Source of the DNA: Sphingomonas sp. TDK1
GTDB taxonomy: Bacteria > Pseudomonadota > Alphaproteobacteria > Sphingomonadales > Sphingomonadaceae
Length of the DNA: 64,000 nt
NCBI RefSeq assembly: GCF_001650735.1
Contig: NZ_LXVY01000046.1
Span: 62,001 to 126,000, forward strand
Reading direction: 5' to 3'
Shown: piece by piece, positions 19,903 through 29,475 of the stretch
Position numbering within the stretch: the first letter of the stretch is position 1
Layout of the letters: each line of letters opens with the position of its first letter
Notes under the pieces: model-generated
Told to the model about the DNA's origin: nothing
Database searches by the model: none
What the model saw: only the letters and a program-made list of their open reading frames with translations
Program-made: the position numbers and the translations under genes

Positions 19903-20016
19903 TCAGGACTGGGCCACGCCGATCGCGGCTGCCAATACCGCCGCGGCGCCGGCGATGCCGGACCAGACGGCGATGGCGAACCATTTGGGGGGCCGCTTGC
20001 CTCTTCTTGTACGCAT
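19903..20016 (-). CDS. 37-residue single-span membrane peptide, unknown function
   Basis: A very short gene with an excellent ribosome site: GAGGAGG is 5 nt ahead of the ATG at 20016. The peptide starts with a basic stretch (MRTRRGKRPPKW) followed by one hydrophobic helix (residues about 13-35, rich in Ala, Ile and Val), which predicts a cytoplasmic N-terminus and an inner-membrane anchor. A strong terminator follows directly. I recognise no family. The strong start site, small size and own terminator argue that it is a real expressed small protein. Confidence 0.65.
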   Translation of the reverse strand: MRTRRGKRPPKWFAIAVWSGIAGAAAVLAAAIGVAQS

Positions 20017-20083
20017 ATCGTCCTCCTCTAGCGCCGCGACGGCGGCGAAGACGAAGTTCAGGCGTGAAGGCGCGCGGGGCGCC

Positions 20084-20482
20084 TTAGCAGCGGTGTCCCG
20101 GTGGCGACCGCGCGCCGCGCGCGCCGCAGCGCACGGGGCGAAGCACCTTGGAAGGCGTGCACGCATAGGGAAGAACGAGGAGGACGAGGATCGCCGCAAG
20201 CGCCGGCGCCAAGGCAAGCACGGCTCCGCTGCCCGAGGCACCGTCGTGCCGCACGCCGCGGACGCTCTGCCAGAAACCAGCGCCCTGGTCGCTCCGCTTG
20301 GCGGCAATCGCCACGCTGGTCGTCGCGGGGTTGAACGCCGGGCCATGGGCCAGGGTGTCGGGCGGGCCGAGCGGCGCCACCGCACCGAACAGCAGCGCCA
20401 GCACGAAGGTCCACACCGCCACCGGCAGCGCTAGGCGCCGTCGGATGCCTCGATCGGGCATGGGGGTGGAGGCATGGGCCAT
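20084..20482 (-). CDS. hypothetical small membrane protein
   Basis: A 132-residue protein with two hydrophobic segments (VAVWTFVLALLFGAVAPLG near residue 25, and VLALAPALAAILVLLVLP near residue 90) and a basic Cys-containing tail (SPPGHRC). No family is recognised. The ATG at 20482 has no convincing ribosome site, and a GTG lies one codon upstream. The 37-residue peptide gene follows 67 nt downstream on the same strand. The case for coding rests on the two helices and the lack of a better gene in this stretch. Confidence 0.45.
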   Translation of the reverse strand: MAHASTPMPDRGIRRRLALPVAVWTFVLALLFGAVAPLGPPDTLAHGPAFNPATTSVAIAAKRSDQGAGFWQSVRGVRHDGASGSGAVLALAPALAAILVLLVLPYACTPSKVLRPVRCGARGARSPPGHRC

Positions 20483-20527
20483 CACGCGATCAACGCGCCG
20501 ACCGCGCGATGGTGCCGTAACGAAATG

Positions 20528-22567
20528 TTACTTGGGCATGCCCGTCAACCCACTCGCCGTGCGCAGGGCGTCACCGTCAAGCCGATAGCCGTCGAGGAAC
20601 ACCGTCCGCACATGGCGGAGGTTGCCGATGTCCTGGGATACATCGCCCTCGACGAGGATGATATCGGCGGTCTTGCCCGGCGCGATCGCACCGATCCGGT
20701 CGTCCATCCCCACCATCCGGGCGGGCACGATCGTCGCGGTCTGCAGCGCCTCGGCATTGGTCAGGCCAGCCTGCTGGTACAGCTCGAGCTCGCGAACCAG
20801 TTCCAGGCCATAGCCATCGGTCCCTGCCACGATCGGCACGCCCGCCTTGTACAACCGGCCGACCAGCTGGACCGATTTGTCGAAGCTCTTGCGAAAGTCG
20901 TCGCGCGTCAGGCCGCCGAACAGCGGGTAGCCGCCGATCTTCCAGCCACGCGCCACGGCCGGCGGCGCGATATCGGCATAGGCCGCATATTCCGGCGGAA
21001 TGGCGCTGCCGTCCGAGGTCATCAGCGGCTCCCACACGACCAGCGTCGGGTCGATGATGGTCTTGCGCTTGGCCAGTTCGGCGTAGAACGCGCGCATCTC
21101 GGCGGAGTCGAGATCCACGTCCTTGCCATAGCGCGCGGGCCCTTCCAGCCGCGCGGCGGTGTTGGCCTTGTCGACCACGTCCTGCGGCATGACCTGCATC
21201 ATAATGAAGTTGATATGGGTCACTTCGTCATAGCCGGCCCGCACCGCATCGAGCGGTCGCATGCCGGCCGGCACATGGCCATGGACGTGCAGTCCCAGCT
21301 TGTGCGCCTCGGCTGCTGCCGGCGCGATCCAGGCCGGGTTCATCGAGGTGTAGAACTTCACCCCCCACATGCCCGCCGCCTTGATCCGGTCGACGGCGGC
21401 AACGGCTTCGGCGGCGGACGAGACCGTCAGCGCGCCCTGCGCCGCGAGCGGATCCTTCCTGTCGATGATCACCGATACCTTGCCGTCCGGCGCAAGCAGG
21501 TCTCCCGCCGCGCGGCGCTTGAAGATGCTCTGCGCATCCTCGATCGACGAGCCCGGGCTCCGATAATTGGTCATGCCGGTGGCGACGTTCTGAAGCAGTT
21601 CCCAGTCGCCGCCGACATGCTGGTGCGAATCCCAGAGCCCCGGCAGCAGCGTGCGGCCTCGCCCGTCGAGCACCGTCGCGCCCTTCGGTGCGGCGATGCT
21701 GCCGGCCGGCCCCACCTTGGCGACCTTGCCGTCGGCGATCAGCACCGCCTGGTCCGGCACATATTTACCGCCGACGGAATCGAACAGCAGCACATGGTCG
21801 ATCAGCGTGGGCGTGCGATTGGCGGGGGCAAGGAAGCGGTGGGCGACATCGCGCACCATCTCGGCCTCGGCCTCGTCCTGGATCTGCTTGAGCTTCGGGC
21901 CGGCCGCCTCATAGCCCGCTGGCAGCAGCGAGAGCACGCCCGCGCTTCCGAAGAAATGGTTCTGCGCATCCAGCCACACTGGCGAGGGCGAGAATCCGGT
22001 GCCGCTGACATGGGCCAGTTTCACGACCTTCCTGCCGCCCGGCCCGTCGATCTCCACCGCCTTGCCAATGGTAATGCTGGCATGGCCCGTGGGCAGTAGG
22101 TCGACCCCGGCGGGACCCGCCGCGACCAGCGCGTCGACATCCTGCTCGAGGGCAAGCATGGGACCGCCATAGCTGTTGTAGCGGGCCTTGCCGAACGGCT
22201 TCTCGCCCGCGTCTACCGCCGTTTTCCAGTGCGCGATTCCGGCTTTGTCGACGGTAAAGGTCTCGGTCGCGTCGCCGCTGTCGGTGAACCCGCGTACGGC
22301 GATGTCGATCGGGCGCTTGTCCGGGCCGAGGCGGACAACTTCGTCCGTTTCGGTGATCCAGCCCCGCAGCGACATCGACATGCGATAGGCGGTCGCACCG
22401 TCCGGCAGCGTCCACGACCATACATCGCCATGCTTGCCCGCCGTCGAGCTGATCGTGAAGTGCCGCGCATCCGCCGGCGGCGTCATGAGATCCGCCTTCT
22501 GGGTCTGGGCGGCGGCAGGAAGAACCGTGGCGGTGGCCAATAGCAGGGCGAGACGGAGTGAGCGCAT
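20528..22567 (-). CDS. exported amidohydrolase-family metal-dependent hydrolase
   Basis: A 679-residue protein with a signal peptide (LLLATATVLPAAAQ, cleavage near residue 20). An N-terminal beta-rich domain of about 330 residues has no family I can name. The C-terminal amidohydrolase domain has metal-ligand motifs GLWDSHQHV (HxH) and LHVHGHVPAG, and the Asp of AGTDGYG. It ends with the typical composite sandwich element MDDRIGAIAPGKTADIILVEGD. The ATG at 22567 is chosen because the signal peptide begins there, although the frame stays open upstream. It is divergent from a TonB receptor gene, so the pair may process and import the same compound, possibly a peptide or amide. Confidence 0.82.
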   Translation of the reverse strand: MRSLRLALLLATATVLPAAAQTQKADLMTPPADARHFTISSTAGKHGDVWSWTLPDGATAYRMSMSLRGWITETDEVVRLGPDKRPIDIAVRGFTDSGDATETFTVDKAGIAHWKTAVDAGEKPFGKARYNSYGGPMLALEQDVDALVAAGPAGVDLLPTGHASITIGKAVEIDGPGGRKVVKLAHVSGTGFSPSPVWLDAQNHFFGSAGVLSLLPAGYEAAGPKLKQIQDEAEAEMVRDVAHRFLAPANRTPTLIDHVLLFDSVGGKYVPDQAVLIADGKVAKVGPAGSIAAPKGATVLDGRGRTLLPGLWDSHQHVGGDWELLQNVATGMTNYRSPGSSIEDAQSIFKRRAAGDLLAPDGKVSVIIDRKDPLAAQGALTVSSAAEAVAAVDRIKAAGMWGVKFYTSMNPAWIAPAAAEAHKLGLHVHGHVPAGMRPLDAVRAGYDEVTHINFIMMQVMPQDVVDKANTAARLEGPARYGKDVDLDSAEMRAFYAELAKRKTIIDPTLVVWEPLMTSDGSAIPPEYAAYADIAPPAVARGWKIGGYPLFGGLTRDDFRKSFDKSVQLVGRLYKAGVPIVAGTDGYGLELVRELELYQQAGLTNAEALQTATIVPARMVGMDDRIGAIAPGKTADIILVEGDVSQDIGNLRHVRTVFLDGYRLDGDALRTASGLTGMPK

Positions 22568-23001
22568 GGCGGGATCCTCAGGATGGTGCCGGGGGTCTGA
22601 CACGCGTGATCGAGTCAGGCAATTATCGCCTTTAGGCAATTGTGTTGCGAATGAAACACCCCGTCTTGAAAGACGCTTGGCCTGACCATCGACCCATTGA
22701 CGGCCAGACCAAAGCATGAAAGATACCGCTAACATGACGCCGGCACCATAAGCCGACGCGTACCCCGGGAAGAGGATGGATGAGCCGACCGACGCTTCTG
22801 ATGCCAAGCGAACCGATCGCAAGGGCCAGCGTCGCGGGCGGCGCAGATCCACCCTGACTCGGCACCTCTGAACCAAACACCGCGAACGAACCTCCCCTGC
22901 GGCGCGCCTCCGGCGTCTGCGGCAGAGCCCATACGTGCGCGGCCACCAACACAGAAGGAAAGGACCGGCCACAGGCCGGACCACTTCGAGGGGACCTGAG
23001 T
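22568..23001. other. divergent intergenic region between amidohydrolase and receptor genes
   Basis: This 434-nt gap has no credible gene. It contains the direct repeat AGGCAATT(A/G)T at 22617-22626 and 22634-22643 (17-nt period, close to the amidohydrolase start) and a TTGACG element at 22697-22702 that could be a -35 box for the plus-strand receptor. The receptor's ribosome site GAGGGG lies at its right edge. Promoter calls are tentative. Confidence 0.35.
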
Positions 23002-26000
23002 ATGACCAGCATTTCCAGCTTCCGCACTGCCCGCACCGCCCTGCTGTGCGCCACGATCCTGAGCGCCACCTGCGCTTCCACCGCCTGGGCGCAGACCGCG
23101 CCGGAGGCGGCCCCCGCCGCACCGCAGACCACCGAGGCGCCCGACGCGCAGGGGCCGGTGGAAGACATCGTCGTCACCGGCTATCGCTCCAGCCTTGCCA
23201 AGTCGGTGAACGCCAAGCGGGATGCGACCGGCTTCACCGATTCGATCTTCGCCGAAGACATCGGCAAGTTCCCGGACACCAATATCGCGGAGTCGTTCAA
23301 CCGCATTCCCGGCATCACGATCACCCGTGACGTGACCGGTGAGGGCGTGAACGTCGCGATCCGCGGCCTCGGCTCGAACTTCACCAACGTCACGCTGAAC
23401 GGCGCGCCGATCGCGGTGGCCTCCTCGGGCGCCACCGATGCGCAGGGCACCGATCGCTCGGTCGATCTCAGCTTCTTCCCGACCGACCTGTTCACCAAGC
23501 TGACCGTGAACAAGAGCTACACCGCCGACCTGCTGGAAGGCGGCGCGGCGGGTAACGTCGATCTGCGTTCGGCCCGTCCGTTTGACCGGACAGATTCGTT
23601 CATCGCCTACAACATCCAGGGCTCGAACCAGGAGCCCGACAAGCGGATCGGCGGACGCGGCTCGCTGATCGGCAGCTGGCACAATGACACGGTCGGCATT
23701 CTCGCCGGCGTTTCGGCGCAGCGGCTGTTCACCCGCACCAAGGGCTTCGAGACGATCGGCTACACCAACCCGGCGCTGACGGCGGCGCAGTGCGGCGCGG
23801 CGACCGGCTGCAACAGCACGGGCGGCGGCAACTGGACCATTCCCGCCGTGGTCCCGGCCGGCGCCGGCGCCGGCCTGACCGCCGGTACCGTGATCGACAA
23901 GAACTTCCTCCTCGCCAACAACCCCGGCGCGACGATCCAGCAGATCGACAACGGCCTGATCCCGCGCCTCGGCCGCATCGCCGACGTGCGCGGCCCGCGC
24001 GATCGCATCAACGCGATCGTCAGCGCCGAGTATCGCCCGTCGGATACGCTGCACTTCTATGTCGACGGCCTGTACGGCTATAAGCACAACGAGCTGATCC
24101 GCGAGGACATGGCCTGGATCGGCCGTAACGGCGCGGCGATCCCGACCAACCTGAAGTTCGACAAGTCGGATTGCAGCGCGGGCTGCACCGTCACCAGCGG
24201 TACCTTCGCGAACACCCAGTTCTTCGACGAATTCCGCCCCTATTACGAGACGACCGAGCTGTTCAGCGTCAACCCGGGCGCCGAATGGGAGATCGACGAC
24301 AAGCTGAAGGCCACGCTGCAGGGCAATTACGCCCGCTCGACCTTCCACCGCGAGAGCCCCACGGTCGGCGCGACGACGATCATGGGCCAGGGCGGCACCG
24401 TGACGTACACCAACAATGGCGGCATCCCGGACATCAAGAGCAGCCTGGATCTCAACAACCCCGCCAATTTCGGCTGGTACACCGGCAGCCGCGTCAATCT
24501 GCAGGACGAGCGCCGCCTGAACAAGAACAAGGGCGTGCGCGGCGACCTGACCTGGGGTGATCGCGCGCTGAACCTGAAGGTCGGCGGTGCGTGGGACGAT
24601 GTCTCGCGTCGCATCCGCGGCTATGACAACAGCCAGGCGTGGCAGAATGCGGTGTGCGGCAACAATCCGAGCGCCAACCTGCCGCTGCCGAACACGCAGC
24701 CGGCCTGCGCGGGCCTGAACGCGCCGGGTGCGGCGCCGGCCGGCTACCCGACCTATCCGGGCTATGGCACCAACTACACGGCAGGCCAGACCGGCGCCGT
24801 CACCTATGGCGGTTCGCTGATCCCCAACGCGGCCTTCCCCACCTATCTGAAGCCCGGCCCCGCCGGCTTCGTGACGGTCGACTGGGATGCGTTCCGCAAG
24901 GCCAGCAACTACGACTATTACCACGACAACGCGCCGGAGAGCGGCGGCGTGAACACCGGCGCGACCGGCGGGACGATCCGCGAGATCACCAAGTCCTTCT
25001 TCGCCACGGTCAATGGCGAGCAGGACGTGGGCGGCAACATGCTGCGCTTCAACGCGGGCGTGCGCTATGTGAACACCATCCAGCGCGTCACGGGCCAGAT
25101 CTCGGTCCGCGATCCGCGCAACACGGTGGCCGGCGTCAGCCTGCCGGACGGCAGCCTGTACCCGAACGTCACCAACCGGCTGGACACCCGCGCCAACTAT
25201 TCCAAGTGGCTGCCGGCCGCGACCATCGCCTATGACCTCGGCCAGCATGCCGTGGTCCGTGTCGCCGCCTCGCGGACGATGACGCGCCCCGATCCGTCGC
25301 TGCTGCTCCCGGGCGCCAGCTTCTCCGCCCCGTCGGCGGACCAGCTGACCCTGGGCAACACCGATCTGAAGCCCTATTTCTCGACCAATATCGACCTCGG
25401 CTTCGAATATTACACCGGCCGCGAGGGCGTGATCAGCTTCAACGCCTTCCGCAAGTCGATCGAGGGCTTCACCCAGAACCAGAACGTGACCGTGCCGTTC
25501 TCGGCGCTGACCCAATATGGCATCACCTATGACTCGCTGAACCCGACCCAGCAGATCGCGCTCAACGCACGCGGCGGGCCCAGCCAGGCGACCGTGCTGA
25601 TCACCAGCCCGATCAACGTGGCGAACAAGCTGAAGATCAACGGCCTGGAATTCCAGTGGGTTCAGCCGCTCGACTTCCTCACCGAGAAGTTCGGCGTGCG
25701 CGGCTTCGGCCTGAACGCCAACGCGACCATCGTCGACCAGTCGAACGACGGCGCAGCGGTGGCGTACGGCGTGTCGCCGTTCACCTACAACATCACCGGC
25801 TATTACGAGCGTAACGGCGTGATGCTGCGCGTGTCGACCACGTCGCGCGAGGGTTCGCAGAGCAGCGGCAACTCGCAGAACAGCATCCCGGCAGCGGCGC
25901 TGTATGCAACCGACTACACCACCTGGGATTTCTCCTCGTCGTTCGATCTCGACAAGATCTTCGGCGTGAAGAAGGCGCCGCAGCTGACCATCAACGTGTC

Positions 26001-26109
26001 GAACTTCACCAATGCGACGCTGCGTTCCTACTTCCAGTTCCCGAACGCCGCCTTCACCTCCTACAAGCCCGGCCGCCAGTTCCTGGTCGGCCTGCGCGGC
26101 AGCTTCTAA
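23002..26109 (+). CDS. TonB-dependent receptor (Caulobacter/Xanthomonas type)
   Basis: A 1035-residue outer-membrane receptor. The signal peptide ends at about STAWAQ (residue 31), followed by an Ala/Pro-rich linker and the TonB box EDIVVTGY. The plug carries the subfamily motif AEDIGKFPDTNIAESFNRI, and the barrel ends in FLVGLRGSF. GAGGGG upstream fits the ATG at 23002. No sugar enzyme is adjacent on this strand, and the only partner is the divergent exported amidohydrolase. The ligand is therefore unknown. A strong terminator follows immediately, so it is probably transcribed alone. Confidence 0.9.
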   Translation: MTSISSFRTARTALLCATILSATCASTAWAQTAPEAAPAAPQTTEAPDAQGPVEDIVVTGYRSSLAKSVNAKRDATGFTDSIFAEDIGKFPDTNIAESFNRIPGITITRDVTGEGVNVAIRGLGSNFTNVTLNGAPIAVASSGATDAQGTDRSVDLSFFPTDLFTKLTVNKSYTADLLEGGAAGNVDLRSARPFDRTDSFIAYNIQGSNQEPDKRIGGRGSLIGSWHNDTVGILAGVSAQRLFTRTKGFETIGYTNPALTAAQCGAATGCNSTGGGNWTIPAVVPAGAGAGLTAGTVIDKNFLLANNPGATIQQIDNGLIPRLGRIADVRGPRDRINAIVSAEYRPSDTLHFYVDGLYGYKHNELIREDMAWIGRNGAAIPTNLKFDKSDCSAGCTVTSGTFANTQFFDEFRPYYETTELFSVNPGAEWEIDDKLKATLQGNYARSTFHRESPTVGATTIMGQGGTVTYTNNGGIPDIKSSLDLNNPANFGWYTGSRVNLQDERRLNKNKGVRGDLTWGDRALNLKVGGAWDDVSRRIRGYDNSQAWQNAVCGNNPSANLPLPNTQPACAGLNAPGAAPAGYPTYPGYGTNYTAGQTGAVTYGGSLIPNAAFPTYLKPGPAGFVTVDWDAFRKASNYDYYHDNAPESGGVNTGATGGTIREITKSFFATVNGEQDVGGNMLRFNAGVRYVNTIQRVTGQISVRDPRNTVAGVSLPDGSLYPNVTNRLDTRANYSKWLPAATIAYDLGQHAVVRVAASRTMTRPDPSLLLPGASFSAPSADQLTLGNTDLKPYFSTNIDLGFEYYTGREGVISFNAFRKSIEGFTQNQNVTVPFSALTQYGITYDSLNPTQQIALNARGGPSQATVLITSPINVANKLKINGLEFQWVQPLDFLTEKFGVRGFGLNANATIVDQSNDGAAVAYGVSPFTYNITGYYERNGVMLRVSTTSREGSQSSGNSQNSIPAAALYATDYTTWDFSSSFDLDKIFGVKKAPQLTINVSNFTNATLRSYFQFPNAAFTSYKPGRQFLVGLRGSF

Positions 26110-26126
26110 AAGGAGCAAAAAAGAAT

Positions 26127-26165
26127 GGGGGGGCGGCTGCCGATGCAGCCGCCCCCCCCTTTTTT
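26127..26165 (+). terminator. strong intrinsic terminator after the second receptor gene
   Basis: A perfect 14-bp GC stem (26127-26140 with 26145-26158), a 4-nt CGAT loop and a T-tract (26160-26165). It lies 18 nt past the receptor stop codon. Confidence 0.93.
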
Positions 26166-26186
26166 GTTGCCTCGCTGCAAACTCGG

Positions 26187-27191
26187 TCAGCGACGCACGT
26201 CGAGCCCGCCTTCCGCGAACGCCGCGAGATCGGCGCGGGTGAACAGGCTGGCATCCCCCGGCAACGAATGCTTGAGCGCCGTCAGCGCCAGCCCCGCTTC
26301 CGCCGCCGCGCGAGCATCGCCGCCCTCCAGCAGCCCGTGCAGCACGCCTGCAGCGAAGGCATCGCCTCCGCCGATCCGATCCACGATGCCGCTGACGCGC
26401 AGTTCCTCGGTCTGGTGCGCGCCCGCACGGGTATCGACCCGCGCCGCGATGCGGTGGCTGTCCACATCGTCGACGTGCCGCGCGGTGGAGGCAATCAGCT
26501 GGAGCTTGGGGAAGGCCGCGAACGCCGCCTCGGCAGCCTCACGCCGCCGCTCGGGGCCATCGCCCGGAAAATGCTCGCCAAGCAGCAGCGAGATATCGCG
26601 ATGATTGCCGAACAGGATCTCGGCATGGCCGATCAATGTGGTCAGCACCGCGCGGGGGTCGCTGTCCCAGGCCTCCCAGAGCTTTGCGCGATAATTACCG
26701 TCGAACGACACCGGGATGCCGCGCGCACTCGCCGCTTCGGCAGCGGCGATGGCGGCGGCGGCCGTGTTGGCCCCCAGCGCCGGGGTGATGCCCGACAGGT
26801 GCAGCCGCGTGACGCCGGCAAGCAGCGAATCCCAATCCCACGCCTCCGCCGCACGCGTCGCGAAGACCGAATGCGCGCGATCATAGACGATCTCGGAGGC
26901 GCGAAGCCCTGCGCCGGGCGTGAGAAAATAGAGGCCCATCCGGCCGGCTTCGGCAATCACGTGCCGCGTATCCACGCCGCGTCGCCGCAGTTCGCCGATC
27001 GCCGCAGCACCCAGCGGGTTGTCCGCCACGGCGCTGATCATCCGCACGTCATGGCCCAGGCACGCAAGGCCGGTCGCGACATTGGCCTCCGCGCCGGCGA
27101 TGGCCACGTCCAGCTTCGGCGTCTGCAACAGCAGCTCGCGACCCGGCGGCGACAGCCGCAACATCATTTCCCCGAAAAATGCGAATGTCAT
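26187..27191 (-). CDS. kdgK: 2-keto-3-deoxygluconate kinase (PfkB family)
   Basis: A 334-residue sugar kinase. It opens with FAFFGEMMLRLSPPG, typical of KdgK, and has the PfkB motif 1 region (IAGAEANVATGLACLG) and motif 2 with the catalytic Asp in IGGGDAFAAGVLHG near residue 277. It phosphorylates 2-keto-3-deoxygluconate, the common intermediate of galacturonate and glucuronate breakdown, to KDPG. Its start overlaps the stop of the broken kduD gene (ATGA at 27188-27191), so it was part of that operon. Uronate genes upstream support the assignment. Confidence 0.88.
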   Translation of the reverse strand: MTFAFFGEMMLRLSPPGRELLLQTPKLDVAIAGAEANVATGLACLGHDVRMISAVADNPLGAAAIGELRRRGVDTRHVIAEAGRMGLYFLTPGAGLRASEIVYDRAHSVFATRAAEAWDWDSLLAGVTRLHLSGITPALGANTAAAAIAAAEAASARGIPVSFDGNYRAKLWEAWDSDPRAVLTTLIGHAEILFGNHRDISLLLGEHFPGDGPERRREAAEAAFAAFPKLQLIASTARHVDDVDSHRIAARVDTRAGAHQTEELRVSGIVDRIGGGDAFAAGVLHGLLEGGDARAAAEAGLALTALKHSLPGDASLFTRADLAAFAEGGLDVRR

Positions 27192-27941
27192 CGTGCCAGC
27201 CAGCCTCCGTCAACGGCGAGAACATGCCCCAGCACATAGTCCGATGCGCGGGACGCAAGAAAGACCGCAGCGCCGCCCAGATCCTCGGGTTCGCCCCGGC
27301 GCCCGGCCAGGATGCGCTCAAGGATCTGGTGGTCGCGCGTTTCGTCCGCCCGCTGGGCGGCCATCGAATTCGCGGCAATATAGCCGGGTGCGTTCACGTT
27401 CACGCCCTTCCCCGCCCATTCGTTGCGAGCAGCCTGGTAAGGCCCGCGGTTCCGGGCTTCGACGCGGTGTAGCCGGGCACGCGGACACTGCCCCGGAAAC
27501 GCGGCACCGGGGCGGTGTTGATTCTCCGGCCATGCGCACCGGTCGGGCCGAAACGGCGCACCTTGCACGTGCCGGCGGCCTGACGCGGGAAGAGCACCGA
27601 CATCAGATTGGTATCGAGCGCCACATTCCAATCCTCCCCGGTGAAATCGAGTGCGTCGGTTCGGCGGAGGAACCCCGCATGGATTGCCAGTATGTCGATT
27701 TTCCCCAGCTTATCCACAGCCTCGTCCACAACCCTTTGCACAGGCATCGCGGTGGCGGAATCCGCGGAATTCGTGCGACCCGGCGGCCATGCGCGCGCGC
27801 CGTCCCTGCGGCTCCCCTGGCGGGCGTGCGGCCGACCGCGGCAATGTCCGCGCCCGCTGGCGCGATGCCCGGGCCAATGCCGGTGTTCGCACCGGTGACG
27901 ATCGCCACCTGGCCGGCAAGATCGAACGGGTTGGTCAACAC
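27188..27941 (-). pseudogene. kduD: 2-dehydro-3-deoxy-D-gluconate 5-dehydrogenase (kduD), multiply frameshifted
   Basis: Three successive minus-strand frames together give a KduD-like SDR of about the expected size. The first frame (from 27941) carries NPFDLAGQVAIVTGANTGIG but lacks about five residues before AGADIAAVGR. The second carries MPVQRVVDEAVDKLGKIDILA through VRVPGYTASKPGTAGLTRLLA. The third carries NEWAGKGVNVNAPGY through the terminal VLGHVLAVDGGWLAR. The frame changes near 27780-27810 and again near 27425, where one C seems missing from a GCC codon. The segment between LFPRQAA and SVRVPGY is also scrambled. No single frame encodes a working enzyme. The ends are well conserved, so the decay is recent or an assembly fault. 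Confidence 0.8.
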
Positions 27942-28028
27942 TGTCCCCTCGCCCTTCCGCTGCCGGGAGGGGTGCTAGATACGAAGGACGGCGGGCGGAT
28001 CAGCGACCCGCCCTGCCGCCGCCCGGCT

Positions 28029-29447
28029 TCAGGCGCCGAGCTTGTACGCGCGCCGCACCAGGCCGTTGGTCAGTTCGAAGGCGAGTTCCGCCGCTTCCCA
28101 ATCGAGCAGCCGCCCCTCGGCGACCAGCTGCGCCAGGAAGCCGCAGTCGATCCGCCGCGCGACGTCGTGCCGCGCCGGGATCGAGAGAAAGGCGCGCGTA
28201 TCGTCGTTGAAGCCGACGGTGTTGTAGAAGCCCGCCGTCTCGGTCACCTGCTCGCGGAAGCGGCGCATGCCCTCGGGGCTGTCGTGGAACCACCAGGCCG
28301 GGCCCAGCTTGAGGCACGGATAATGGCCGGCCAGCGGCGCCAGCTCGCGCGAATATACGGTCTCGTCGAGCGTGAAGAGGATGATCGAGAGTTCGGTCGA
28401 GGTGCCGAAGCGATCGAGCAGCGGCTTGAGGCCGTGGACATAGTCGGTCGCCATCGGGATGTCGGCGCCCTTGTCGCGGCCATGGCTGGCGAACAGGCCG
28501 CCATTATGGTTGCGGAAGCTGCCCGGGTGGATCTGCATCACCATCCCGTCCTCGACGCTCATCGCCGCCATTTCGGTCAGCATCTGGGCGCGGAACAGCT
28601 CGGCATCGGCCGGGGTCCAGTCGCTGCCGAGGATCTTCGCGAACAGCGCGGCGGCCTCGGCCTTGCTCAGGTTCGCGGTGCGGGCGGTCGGGTGGCCATG
28701 GTCGGTCGCGGTAGCGCCCGCTGCCCGGAAATCGGCGCGACGCTTGGCGTGCGCGGCGAGATAGCCGTCCCAGCTGTACACGTCCTCGCCGGTCTTCTCG
28801 GCGAAGATCTTGAGCGCGCCGTGGAACTGCTCATGCTCGACGTCGATCACCGCGTCCGGGCGATAGGTGGTGACGACGCGGCCCGGCCAGCCCGATGCCT
28901 GCACCGCGTGGTGCGCGGAGAGATCGTCCTGCGGGCCCTCGGTGGTGGCGAGGAACTCGATGTTGAAGCGATCGAACAGCGCGCGCGGGCGGAAATCGTC
29001 GCTCGCCAGCTTGGCGTTGATCGTATCGTAGTAGAAGTCCGCCGTCTCGCCGTCGAGCGCGACGTCGAAGCCGAACACCTCGCCGAACACATGGCCCAGC
29101 CACATCGCCGAGGGCGTGCCGCGGAACAGGTAGAGATGCTCGGCGAACCTCCGCCAGGCCGCGCGCGGATCGGTGGCGGGCATGCCTGCCTTGCTCGGCA
29201 CGCACAGCGCATCGAGCGACACGCCCTGCGAATAGAGCATGCGGTAGATGTAGTGGTCGGGGGAGAGCAGCAGCTCGGTCGCGTTGGACCAGTTGGCGTT
29301 GGTCGAGAACCAGCTCGCATCGGTATGGCCGTGCGGGCTGATGATCGGCAGCTCGGCCACCTCGCGATACAGTTCGCGCGCGATCGCGCGGGTGCGGTCC
29401 TCGGCCGGCAACAGCCGGTCGGGATCGAGCTTGAGCGGCTTGGCCAT
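28029..29447 (-). CDS. uxaC: glucuronate/galacturonate isomerase
   Basis: A 472-residue uronate isomerase of the amidohydrolase superfamily, catalysing glucuronate to fructuronate and galacturonate to tagaturonate. The metal-binding HxH is in SPHGHTDASWF near residue 33. Other family blocks are QIHPGSFRNHN, a DKGADIPMATDYVHGL segment and LDETVYSRELAPLAGHYPC near the C-terminus. The ATG at 29447 is chosen because CGGAG lies about 8 nt upstream and the length then equals the family norm; the frame is open further upstream. It sits between the ExuT-like transporter and the kdu/kdg genes. Confidence 0.93.
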   Translation of the reverse strand: MAKPLKLDPDRLLPAEDRTRAIARELYREVAELPIISPHGHTDASWFSTNANWSNATELLLSPDHYIYRMLYSQGVSLDALCVPSKAGMPATDPRAAWRRFAEHLYLFRGTPSAMWLGHVFGEVFGFDVALDGETADFYYDTINAKLASDDFRPRALFDRFNIEFLATTEGPQDDLSAHHAVQASGWPGRVVTTYRPDAVIDVEHEQFHGALKIFAEKTGEDVYSWDGYLAAHAKRRADFRAAGATATDHGHPTARTANLSKAEAAALFAKILGSDWTPADAELFRAQMLTEMAAMSVEDGMVMQIHPGSFRNHNGGLFASHGRDKGADIPMATDYVHGLKPLLDRFGTSTELSIILFTLDETVYSRELAPLAGHYPCLKLGPAWWFHDSPEGMRRFREQVTETAGFYNTVGFNDDTRAFLSIPARHDVARRIDCGFLAQLVAEGRLLDWEAAELAFELTNGLVRRAYKLGA

Positions 29448-29475
29448 CGGAGACTCCGGGTACGTCAGAGGAAAA

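Noticed and set aside
22729..26118. Minus-strand open frame of over 1100 codons opposite the second receptor gene
   Set aside because: Same artefact: it covers the receptor gene in antisense and has the composition of a shadow frame, not of a protein family.
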